Source: an uncultured Eubacteriales bacterium (GTDB lineage: Bacteria; Bacillota; Clostridia; Christensenellales; Borkfalkiaceae). From it: a stretch of DNA of 7,535 nt. Of this stretch, positions 1-6,247 are shown piece by piece (the first letter of the stretch is position 1; each line of letters begins with the position of its first letter). The translations under genes were made by a program, and so were the position numbers. Under the pieces are notes generated by a model. It saw only the letters and a list, made by a program, of their open reading frames with translations, did not search any database and had not been told where the DNA came from. Location of the stretch: positions 1 to 7,535 of the forward strand of contig CACXHH010000162.1 of assembly GCA_902767455.1 (NCBI GenBank), in the 5' to 3' direction.

Positions 1-13
1 AAAAAATAAGCGG

Positions 14-20
14 AAAGGGG
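14..20 (+). promoter_or_regulatory. Ribosome-binding site of the permease gene
   Basis: AAAGGGG lies ten bases before the ATG at 31. It is a less perfect Shine-Dalgarno match than those of the lipoprotein genes downstream, consistent with lower expression of a membrane permease. It supports the long form of the permease that includes the extra membrane hairpin. Confidence 0.55.
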
Positions 21-30
21 ATTTATTGAT

Positions 31-1164
31 ATGTTTGCCGTAAACACTAAATCAAAGAACTTCCCGCTTATCCGCAGAATAATTCTGTGGGCTTCCGGGA
101 TAATCATAGGTCTTGCGATATTCTTCGCGTACGTGGCGCACGTCCCCATCGACGAAGCCACCGACGAAATGTATTCCGTTTTGAAGACGCTTTTCGTCGT
201 TTTTACCGTGCTTGCCGTTCCGTCGATCGCCGCGATAGTTTTCTTCGCGATACAAACTCACAAGGAAAAGCAGGAGTTTTATAAAGTAAGAAACAAGAGC
301 ACGCTCGGCAAGAAGATAAAAGTTTTCGACGTTATAAATATGGCGTGGATGGCGATATTCTGCGCGCTGTGCGTCTACCCCATACTGTACGTTCTCATCG
401 GCTCGTTCAATCAGGGCGCCGATTACGCCAAAGGCGGCGTGTATCTTCTTCCGCGCCTTTTCACGTTTGAAAACTACCGCGTCGTTCTCGAAAAAGCCGA
501 GCTTTGGCACAGCTATCTCGTTACGATAGGAAGAACGGTCATCGGAACGCTCACGGCGCTCGTGTTTACTTCGATAGTCGCTTACGCTCTGAGCAGACCG
601 AACCTGAAAGGCAAAAAGGTCATCTACTGGATAAACCTTCTCACGATGTTTTTCAGCGGCGGGCTTATCCCTTATTTTGTGATAATCACGGCGATAGGGC
701 TTTACGATAATTTCCTCGTATACGTTATCCCCGGGCTTTACTCGGTGTATAATATGATAGTCATCTCGTCGTTTTTCAAGAGCGTGTCGGGTGAACTTCA
801 CGAAGCCGCTCTCGTCGACGGGGCAAGCGAATTCCGTATCTGGTGGCAGATATACATGCCGCTGTCAAAACCAGTTCTTGCGACCGTCGCGCTGTGGCTT
901 GCGGTGGGGCACTGGAATTCTTATTTCGATACGATGATCTACACTTCGTCGAAAGATCTTCACACTTTGCAGTATTTCCTTTTGCAAGCGATACAAAGTT
1001 CGACGATGACCGAAGGCATGACCGAAACCATGCTCCAACGCGTTTCGGCAAAGACGATCTCTCTCGCCGCGATAATAATATCGATTATCCCCGTTCTGTT
1101 CTTCTTCCCGTTCGTGAGAAAGAACTTCCAGTCGGGCATAATGATAGGTTCGCTCAAAGGCTGA
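31..1164 (+). CDS. Carbohydrate ABC transporter permease, LplC/YtcP type, with N-terminal extension
   Basis: This is an integral membrane subunit of a binding-protein-dependent sugar importer (MalG/LplC group of the MetI-like permease superfamily). The cytoplasmic coupling loop is clear: EAALVDGASEFRIWWQIYMP begins at E258, matching the EAA...G...I.LP loop that docks on the ATPase. The C-terminus (FQSGIMIGSLKG) is typical of the LplC/YtcP branch. The usual permease core starts around residue 96, with its first membrane helix at about 104-123. Before it lie about 95 extra residues containing two strongly hydrophobic segments (about 17-36 and 50-74) and a charged linker, so the 377-residue protein is clearly longer than the roughly 290-300 residues usual for the family. 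The start is supported by an AAAGGGG site ten bases upstream, and no ATG occurs between codons 48 and 103 that could give the short form with its usual cytoplasmic tail. The partner permease is probably just upstream of the window; no ATPase gene is visible, which is common for this group because a shared ATPase may serve it. Confidence 0.93.
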   Translation: MFAVNTKSKNFPLIRRIILWASGIIIGLAIFFAYVAHVPIDEATDEMYSVLKTLFVVFTVLAVPSIAAIVFFAIQTHKEKQEFYKVRNKSTLGKKIKVFDVINMAWMAIFCALCVYPILYVLIGSFNQGADYAKGGVYLLPRLFTFENYRVVLEKAELWHSYLVTIGRTVIGTLTALVFTSIVAYALSRPNLKGKKVIYWINLLTMFFSGGLIPYFVIITAIGLYDNFLVYVIPGLYSVYNMIVISSFFKSVSGELHEAALVDGASEFRIWWQIYMPLSKPVLATVALWLAVGHWNSYFDTMIYTSSKDLHTLQYFLLQAIQSSTMTEGMTETMLQRVSAKTISLAAIIISIIPVLFFFPFVRKNFQSGIMIGSLKG

Positions 1165-1193
1165 TTTTCGTTGATAACCCCATAAAAAAAGCG

Positions 1194-1211
1194 ACTACCC
1201 GCGCGGGTAGT
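1194..1211. repeat. 18-base perfect palindrome in the permease to binding-protein gap
   Basis: ACTACCCGC followed by GCGGGTAGT is an exact inverted repeat with no spacer. As RNA it can form a 7-bp stem closed by a GCGC tetraloop; as DNA it is a symmetric site with a central CpG, a geometry shared by operators of LacI-family sugar regulators. An A7 run lies just to its left (1184-1190), so read on the minus strand the hairpin is followed after three bases by a T run, as in an intrinsic terminator, but no minus-strand gene needs one. Which role applies, if any, is not decided by the sequence. Confidence 0.7.
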
Positions 1212-1230
1212 TTGCGTTACAAACGCAAAC
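1210..1230 (+). repeat. 9-bp hairpin with a 3-base loop
   Basis: GTTTGCGTT (1210-1218) and AACGCAAAC (1222-1230) are exact reverse complements around an ACA loop. The left arm shares its first two bases with the right end of the preceding palindrome, so both stems cannot form fully at once. A moderately U-rich stretch (GTTTTCTTT, 1238-1246) follows seven bases later, too far and too interrupted for a canonical terminator, but possible for a leaky attenuator or a transcript-protecting structure. Confidence 0.7.
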
Positions 1231-1236
1231 AAGTTC

Positions 1237-1254
1237 CGTTTTCTTTACAAAACG
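1237..1254 (+). repeat. Weak third hairpin in the same gap
   Basis: CGTTTT (1237-1242) pairs with AAAACG (1249-1254) across a six-base loop. The stem is short and AT-rich, so alone it would be weak; it is noted because it continues a run of inverted repeats from 1194. Confidence 0.35.
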
Positions 1255-1273
1255 AAACGATAATGTCGATAAA
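1244..1273 (+). promoter_or_regulatory. Candidate promoter for the solute-binding lipoprotein gene
   Basis: TTTACA (1244-1249) matches five of six bases of a sigma-A type -35 box and GATAAA (1268-1273) four of six of a -10 box, with an 18-base spacer. Transcription would start near 1280 and give a short leader to the ATG at 1305. A separate promoter would fit the usual need for more binding protein than permease. The match is only fair and AT-rich gaps produce such matches by chance. Confidence 0.22.
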
Positions 1274-1292
1274 CAAACACAAAATAATATAT

Positions 1293-1298
1293 AAGGAG
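1293..1298 (+). promoter_or_regulatory. Ribosome-binding site fixing the lipoprotein start
   Basis: AAGGAG ends six bases before ATG 1305. It decides against the in-frame ATG at 1263, which would add KHKIIYKEKF-like residues before the signal peptide and lacks a comparable site. Confidence 0.8.
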
Positions 1299-1304
1299 AA
1301 ATTT

Positions 1305-3215
1305 ATGAAAAGATCATTTACGATGAAACTGTTTTCGATGCTTGCCGTCGCCGCGATAGGGCTTTCCGTCGTGGCGTGCGACAGCGTTCCGCCCATCAAC
1401 AACGAAGGGTTTTCAGACAACGTTTCTTATAACGACGGAGTCAAAGACCCCGCGGGCGCAGAAGACGCAGGCAACAGCTGGACGTACATAAGCGACGCCG
1501 ACAAAGCGGCAAACTACACCGTAAACTGGTACGTAGACGTTTCTACGTGGCCTATCCCCACGGGTACCGACACCGTTTCAAAGCGCATCAAGGAAGTTAC
1601 GGGGCTCAACGTCAAGTTTGAAACTCCCGTTCAGGACGACGGCACCAAGCTCAACACGATGATAGCGGGCAATAAGCTTCCCGACGTTATCTCCGTACCC
1701 ACTTCTAATCTTCTCGACATTTCTCTTCTCGCCAAAGACGGGCTAATCTACGACGTAAACGGACTCGCCGACAGATACGCACACTCTTTTTGCAGTCATC
1801 TCCCGCAGGACGTTCTCGACTGGTGGGCTTACGGCAACGGCAAAACTTACGGCGTTCCCAACCATTATTACAGCTATTCGGACGTTCCCGAAGGCGAACA
1901 GCTTCAACCTAACGGCGGCATGATGGTAAGAAAAGACATTTTCGACGCGTGGCAGGCTCATATTTCCACCGATAGCCGTATCGACGCCGAGGGGCTTCTC
2001 CACTATACTTCTTTGTCGGGCGCAGAAAAGTCGGTCGCATGGCAGGGCTATATCACCACTCCCGAAGGCTTCAAGGAAGCAGCCAAATGGGCGCTTGCCA
2101 ACTATAAAGGCACCAACAAAGGTCAGATAACCACGGGGCTTTTGCTCTCGCAGTTCAAGGCTGACGGCTGTACTTCGCTTACCTGGCTTTCGCAGTTCTT
2201 CGCTATCCCTTACGAAGACGAAAACGGCAACTATCAGTTCTATTTCACGCAGGAATCTTATAAACAGATGCTCCTGTATCTCAACGATCTCTACAACGAA
2301 GGCATTATCTCAAGGGGCAACTTCACGCAGAACTTCGACGGTATCGGCGGCACGATAGCTTCCGGTCAGGCGTTCGCTACTCTCGTCACCCCGCAGGACT
2401 ATCAGATGCACTTCCTTACCGCGCACGACACTAAGTTCAACGATACTACGCTCGAATACGTTTCGATGTATATCACCAACGAAAACGGCGACGCTCCCGT
2501 GCTTGCCGATATCCGCGGTTACGGCTATCTTATGAACATGATAACGACGGGCGGACCTTTGAGCAAAACTCGCCCCGACCTTCTTATCAAGCTTTTCGAC
2601 TATCTGACTTCTCCCGAAGGTCAGCTTCTCGTAACTCTCGGCGTTGAAGGCGAAACGTGGAATTATACCGACGCGACCAAGACGGCAACGCAGTTCACTG
2701 AAACGTATCTTACCGCAAAATCCAAGATGGAAACGGCAAAATACGGGCTCATGCAGTTCGACGTGCTCATCAATTATCAGTATTACGATAACATGCAGCC
2801 GAGAACGAACAACGGCAAGACCGTAGGCGAACTTTACAGGACCAACCTCAAACGCCCGCTTTCCGTCTACTCTTACGATTGCAACGCCGCGCACTTCGTC
2901 GTCGATGCGACCGACTCGCGCTACAACGACTACGACAACGCCTTATCGCGTATCAACAACCTGCTCGGCAGGCAGATACCTAAAATTATTCAGGCGGCTG
3001 ACAGAGCCGAAGCAACGAGCGTTTACGAAAAGACGGTCGACACGGCAAACGCTTATAATCTCCAACTCGTCGTTTCGATGAACTCCGAAGCTTACAACAA
3101 GACCAAAGCAAAACTCGGCGTAACTTACGGCTGGCCGGCAAATCAACCCGGCTACTCGGCTACTCCCGACAGGCTCAACCCCAACGGCGATCTTACTCTT
3201 TACAGGACGTACTGA
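1305..3215 (+). CDS. Extracellular solute-binding lipoprotein, LplA/LipO-like (family 1)
   Basis: This is the ligand-capturing subunit of the sugar ABC importer, anchored outside the membrane by a lipid. The N-terminus is a short lipoprotein signal (MKRSFTMKLF, hydrophobic core, then VVAC with the modified cysteine at C25). A low-complexity linker follows, and the mature fold begins near V73 with a VNWYVD strand. A family-typical NKLPDVI stretch lies at 123-129 and a GVEGETW stretch at about 446-452, resembling the GxEGxxY/W motif near the C-terminal part of LplA-type proteins. At 636 residues it is larger than the roughly 500-550 usual for this group. The open frame continues upstream to 843, but that part overlaps the permease in another frame; ATG 1305 is chosen because AAGGAG (1293-1298) sits six bases before it and a signal peptide starts exactly there. 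It follows the permease and precedes the nucleoside hydrolase by four bases. The ligand is unknown; an oligosaccharide or a glycoside is the family expectation. Confidence 0.93.
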   Translation: MKRSFTMKLFSMLAVAAIGLSVVACDSVPPINNEGFSDNVSYNDGVKDPAGAEDAGNSWTYISDADKAANYTVNWYVDVSTWPIPTGTDTVSKRIKEVTGLNVKFETPVQDDGTKLNTMIAGNKLPDVISVPTSNLLDISLLAKDGLIYDVNGLADRYAHSFCSHLPQDVLDWWAYGNGKTYGVPNHYYSYSDVPEGEQLQPNGGMMVRKDIFDAWQAHISTDSRIDAEGLLHYTSLSGAEKSVAWQGYITTPEGFKEAAKWALANYKGTNKGQITTGLLLSQFKADGCTSLTWLSQFFAIPYEDENGNYQFYFTQESYKQMLLYLNDLYNEGIISRGNFTQNFDGIGGTIASGQAFATLVTPQDYQMHFLTAHDTKFNDTTLEYVSMYITNENGDAPVLADIRGYGYLMNMITTGGPLSKTRPDLLIKLFDYLTSPEGQLLVTLGVEGETWNYTDATKTATQFTETYLTAKSKMETAKYGLMQFDVLINYQYYDNMQPRTNNGKTVGELYRTNLKRPLSVYSYDCNAAHFVVDATDSRYNDYDNALSRINNLLGRQIPKIIQAADRAEATSVYEKTVDTANAYNLQLVVSMNSEAYNKTKAKLGVTYGWPANQPGYSATPDRLNPNGDLTLYRTY

Positions 3216-3219
3216 TATA

Positions 3220-4137
3220 ATGAACGAAGATAAAGCTTATATTTTTATCGACACCGACATCGGCGACGATATCGACGACGCTTTTGCCGTAAGCCTTGCC
3301 GCAAACTCCGACGACTGCGAGCTCGTAGGCGTTTCCACCGTTTTCAGGAACACGGCTTTGCGCGCAAAACAGACGGTCGAGCTGTTGAACGCCTGTAAGA
3401 AAAAAGCGCCCGTCTACGCGGGCGAAGGAATGCCGCTATCAAAGAAGATCCCGCTTTTCGGCTTTGAAAAGGACGGCGACGAACTTCTTTATTCGATACC
3501 CTGTCAGTACGACGAAAGTTCTATGGCTTCGCTTGAATATTCGAGCCAAAACGGCGTCGACGCGATAATTTCCGCCGCAAAAAAATATTCGGGCAAGCTT
3601 ATTCTCGTTCCGATAGGCGGGCTTACGAATATCGCCGCGGCTATACTCAAAGATCCGTCGATCAAAAACGACGTAAAGGCGATTTACGCCATGCACGGTT
3701 GGTACGGCAATTTCGCGCCCGAGTGGAACGTTATATGCGATCCCGAAGCGGCGAACGTCGTCTATTCGAGCGGAATACCCTTTTACGGCGTAGGGCTTGA
3801 CGTAACGCTCAAATGTACGCTCGATAACGATCTTTTGGAAGCGTTCAGGTTAAGCGAAAAGCCGTATAACAAGCTCGTCGTAAGCTATATGGACAGGTGG
3901 TTCGATAAATTTCACTTTGAAAAATCTGTTATGCACGATCCGCTCGCGTTATGCGCGGCGATAGGGTACCCCGTATGCGCTTTCGAGCGCCGCTACGTTA
4001 AGGCGGTTACCGAAGGCAACCTTCGCGGCGCCGTTGAAACTTCGACCGAGCCGAAAGAAGGTTTTTATCCGATAAAAGCGGCTATGGAAGTAAACAAAAA
4101 CGCCTTCTACGACGTTATTAAGAAAATTTTGTTGTGA
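3220..4137 (+). CDS. Nucleoside hydrolase (inosine/uridine-preferring family)
   Basis: Members of this family hydrolyse the N-glycosidic bond of ribonucleosides to free base and ribose, using a calcium ion held by an aspartate cluster. The 305-residue length is normal. The N-terminal cluster reads DTDIGDDIDDAF from D11 to F22, a variant of the DxDPGxDD signature with extra acidic residues. The other expected sites are present: LTN at 135-137 (the threonine that contributes to the metal site), EWN at 168-170 followed by DPEAA (the glutamate and asparagine that bind the ribose), and HDP at 239-241 (the catalytic-pocket histidine and metal-binding aspartate). There is no signal peptide, so it acts in the cytoplasm. 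Its ATG lies four bases after the stop of the binding protein, and the best ribosome site (AGGA, 3204-3207) is weak and 12 bases away, so translation is probably coupled. Its place in a sugar-import cluster suggests it processes an imported nucleoside or a related N-glycoside; base specificity cannot be assigned. Confidence 0.92.
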   Translation: MNEDKAYIFIDTDIGDDIDDAFAVSLAANSDDCELVGVSTVFRNTALRAKQTVELLNACKKKAPVYAGEGMPLSKKIPLFGFEKDGDELLYSIPCQYDESSMASLEYSSQNGVDAIISAAKKYSGKLILVPIGGLTNIAAAILKDPSIKNDVKAIYAMHGWYGNFAPEWNVICDPEAANVVYSSGIPFYGVGLDVTLKCTLDNDLLEAFRLSEKPYNKLVVSYMDRWFDKFHFEKSVMHDPLALCAAIGYPVCAFERRYVKAVTEGNLRGAVETSTEPKEGFYPIKAAMEVNKNAFYDVIKKILL

Positions 4138-4146
4138 TTTATAAGT

Positions 4147-4170
4147 ATTTGACGGCGAAAGCCGTAAAAT
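4147..4170 (+). repeat. GAAA-capped hairpin in the gap before the secreted protein gene
   Basis: ACGGC (4152-4156) and GCCGT (4161-4165) pair around a GAAA loop, a stable GNRA-type tetraloop. Beyond a G/A mismatch the stem continues with ATTT (4147-4150) and AAAT (4167-4170). No U run follows directly, so it is not a canonical terminator; a T6 run appears only at 4184-4189, just before the ribosome site. It could adjust or protect the transcript between the hydrolase and the secreted protein gene. Confidence 0.5.
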
Positions 4171-4190
4171 AAAAACAAAAAAATTTTTTC

Positions 4191-4196
4191 AGGAGG
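4191..4196 (+). promoter_or_regulatory. Strong ribosome-binding site of the secreted protein gene
   Basis: AGGAGG is a perfect consensus, eight bases before ATG 4205, and the strongest such site in the window. It suggests high translation of the secreted protein. Confidence 0.8.
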
Positions 4197-4204
4197 AAAA
4201 AACA

Positions 4205-6232
4205 ATGAAAGTAACAAAAAAGGCGTTGTTATTCGTTCTCGTTGTCGCTATGCTCTTCTCGAGTTTAAGCGTAAACGTATTCGCATTATCGACGTCTGAC
4301 ACTTCCGCCTATCCGTTCAGGACGGGCAACGCGGCGCTTGCAAACGCGCCTACGGCTATCGGCGCCACCGAATCGTCCGACACCTGGCAGTGGTTCGAAG
4401 GTATTTTTGACGCGAAAGCAGATCTGACGGCCGCAAGTTACGTAGCAGTTGAGATCAAGGTCACGAAAGGTAACCCCGGTCTTAACTTCGGCGTAATTGG
4501 CGGCGGTTCGAGATGGGGTATTTACCTTGATTACGACGAAGCCGCGTATTTCGTTTCCGCAGAAGACGGTTCCGTTACGGCTATGAAGAGTCAATACGAA
4601 TCTTTCAATATGCCTACGAACACGCTTGGTATGCTGTTGCTCCCTATAGCAAATCTCACCAAACCCGGTTGGGATAACGTTAACGGCACGCTCGCAAACG
4701 CTACTTCCATTTATTTCACCACGAACGCTTTGTTTAACAGAGATTTTGAAATCGTTATCGGCGAAATAGGTTATTACACCGGCGATCCCGCTAACGGCGG
4801 TACGTTTACGAAACTTCTTGACTTGACCAACGGCTTGAAGAAAACCAAATACGTTTTCAGCCAAGGTCTTACCGGAAGCTTCCCCGGTGAAGTCGATTCT
4901 AAGATCGGCGCACAGGTCGAATATCCTTTCACGACGGGCGAATACGCTTTCAAGAACGCTACCGTATGGGCAGGTCCTTCCGCGCAGTACACGGGCGACG
5001 GCGACAACTGGCAGACCGTTAAAGCCGTTTTCGATAACGGCGTTACCGATTTGTCGAAAGCAACTTATCTTGCCGTTCAGTACTTTGCCAAACTCGGCGC
5101 CCCCGGTCTTACTTACGGCTTGGAATCGACTTATGGCGCAACCCGTCAGTCCATCGTAGGTCACGACGGCGCTCGTATCTATATGATCAAGGAAAACGGC
5201 GAAATAATCAAGACGGGCGATACGCTTTACGCGGCTTCTAACGTTTACACGAGCGGCGCTCTGCTTATCCCGATGACGGCTATCTCCACTCAATGGGGCG
5301 AGCAGTCTCTTGCCGAAATGACTCAACTCGTTATGACCACCAACTCCAGATATAACTGGGCGTTTGAAGTAGGCTTCGGCGAAATAGGTTACTACACCGG
5401 CGAAATAGGCTATAACGACTTCACTTATCATCAGCTCGTTGCGTTCGACAACGTCGATAAGTCGGCAAGCTTCACCGTTACCGCCGATAAGAGTGAAAAC
5501 GCAGGCAGAAAGTACGTTCATAAGATCGATCGTACCGTCTACGGCGACGCCACTTTATTCTTCTTCGGTACGGGCAAACAAAACGGCGCTCTCGTTCCTT
5601 GGGACGGCGGCGCGGCAGGCACTCAGACCATGACGACCGACACTTACGGCGACGAAGCTGTCACTTTGGTATGCGACGGCGCGAGAGAAGGCGCGGACGC
5701 TTATACCGCGTTCACCATCTTTGACGGTTCCAGCCGCGATATTTCCACGCAAAAAGGCTTCACTTTCTGGGCTAAGAACGATAGCGACGTAGAAGTTTCC
5801 TTCAACCTCGAAGTAGACTGCACGGGCATCGAAAGCCGTAAAGACTCCATACGCAGGAACGCTCGTTTCAACATCAAACAGGGCAACCGTTTCTGGCTGT
5901 ACGACGTAAACACCGGCAAGCAGACCATCTATATGACTCGTCCTTGCGTAACTCTTCCCGTAGGCTTCGAAGGCTGGGTAAGAATACCTTATTCGGCGTT
6001 TGCTCAGGCTGAATGGGACGCCGACGCCGGCGCAGTTCAACCGTCCGACTTTATGACGGAAGGCACCACGCTCACCTATATCGGTATAACGATCTACTCG
6101 GGCGACTACACCGGCAAAGCTTTCTCCATCAACAAACTCGGCACTTACTCGACCACCCCGAGCTTCACTTCGGCGCTCGTTCCCGCAAGTTCCGAAAGAA
6201 AGAACATAGCTACCCTTATGGGGCTTAACTAA
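4205..6232 (+). CDS. Secreted multidomain protein with a tandemly duplicated domain (putative carbohydrate-binding)
   Basis: I do not recognise a named family for the whole protein. A classical signal peptide covers about residues 1-27 (KKALLFVLVV core, likely cleavage after VFA); there is no lipobox, sortase motif or C-terminal membrane helix, so it is secreted or held non-covalently. Residues about 36-239 and 240-430 are two copies of one domain: both begin YPF.TG (36 and 240), both have a W near the start of a strand, a LLLP or LLIP strand (P147 and P356), a TTN plus F/W-E-V/I stretch, and end in GEIGYYTG (186 and 392). A different domain spans about 470-648, with a GFTFWAKN strand and EGWVRIPYSAF at 589-599, resembling jelly-roll carbohydrate-binding modules of the galactose-binding type. 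No hydrolase signature is evident. The gene sits between a nucleoside hydrolase gene and a lipoprotein with a glycosidase-like propeller, so sugar or polysaccharide binding is a reasonable inference, not shown. Confidence 0.85.
   Translation: MKVTKKALLFVLVVAMLFSSLSVNVFALSTSDTSAYPFRTGNAALANAPTAIGATESSDTWQWFEGIFDAKADLTAASYVAVEIKVTKGNPGLNFGVIGGGSRWGIYLDYDEAAYFVSAEDGSVTAMKSQYESFNMPTNTLGMLLLPIANLTKPGWDNVNGTLANATSIYFTTNALFNRDFEIVIGEIGYYTGDPANGGTFTKLLDLTNGLKKTKYVFSQGLTGSFPGEVDSKIGAQVEYPFTTGEYAFKNATVWAGPSAQYTGDGDNWQTVKAVFDNGVTDLSKATYLAVQYFAKLGAPGLTYGLESTYGATRQSIVGHDGARIYMIKENGEIIKTGDTLYAASNVYTSGALLIPMTAISTQWGEQSLAEMTQLVMTTNSRYNWAFEVGFGEIGYYTGEIGYNDFTYHQLVAFDNVDKSASFTVTADKSENAGRKYVHKIDRTVYGDATLFFFGTGKQNGALVPWDGGAAGTQTMTTDTYGDEAVTLVCDGAREGADAYTAFTIFDGSSRDISTQKGFTFWAKNDSDVEVSFNLEVDCTGIESRKDSIRRNARFNIKQGNRFWLYDVNTGKQTIYMTRPCVTLPVGFEGWVRIPYSAFAQAEWDADAGAVQPSDFMTEGTTLTYIGITIYSGDYTGKAFSINKLGTYSTTPSFTSALVPASSERKNIATLMGLN
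4313..4840 (+). repeat. First copy of the duplicated domain
   Basis: Protein residues about 36-212 of the secreted protein. It aligns with the copy that begins at 4922 at matching spacings of about 204-209 residues for YPF, the proline-containing LLLP strand and GEIGYYTG. Outside these anchors the copies have diverged (for example GNPGLNFGV against GAPGLTYGL), so the duplication is old but still clear. Confidence 0.75.
4922..5455 (+). repeat. Second copy of the duplicated domain
   Basis: Protein residues about 240-417 of the secreted protein. A 26-base segment at 5378-5403 matches 4760-4785 in the first copy with a single difference, much closer than the rest of the repeat. Directly after it the GEIGY unit recurs once more (GEIGYYTGEIGYND), a short extra repeat unique to this copy. 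Confidence 0.75.
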
Positions 6233-6233
6233 C

Positions 6234-6238
6234 GGAGG
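6234..6238 (+). promoter_or_regulatory. Ribosome-binding site of the propeller lipoprotein gene
   Basis: GGAGG starts two bases after the stop of the secreted protein gene and lies nine bases before ATG 6248. With a gap of only 15 bases between the genes, the two are almost certainly cotranscribed. Confidence 0.8.
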
Positions 6239-6247
6239 ATATAATTT

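Noticed and set aside
1..9. Possible last codons of an upstream permease (AAA AAA TAA)
   Set aside because: A partner permease is expected there, but two lysine codons and a stop are too little evidence for a feature.
52..801. Minus-strand open frame of 249 codons inside the permease gene
   Set aside because: Its product is highly charged and low in structure-like patterning, while the + strand frame encodes a clear permease with its EAA loop.
1184..1211. Intrinsic terminator read on the minus strand (palindrome then T7)
   Set aside because: The shape fits moderately, but there is no minus-strand gene to the right that would need it; it is described only as an alternative for the palindrome.
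843..1304. Upstream extension of the binding-protein reading frame, overlapping the permease
   Set aside because: It runs through the permease gene in another frame and through the hairpin gap; the ribosome site and lipoprotein signal peptide place the start at 1305.
4149..4170. TTGACG followed by TAAAAT as a promoter before the secreted protein gene
   Set aside because: The spacer would be only 10 bases, far shorter than the 16-18 needed, and both boxes fall within the hairpin.
4286..5521. Long open frame (411 codons) on the minus strand opposite the secreted protein gene
   Set aside because: It mirrors the codon bias of the + strand gene, has no signal of its own such as a ribosome site or recognisable motif, and the + strand product shows a signal peptide and conserved repeats.
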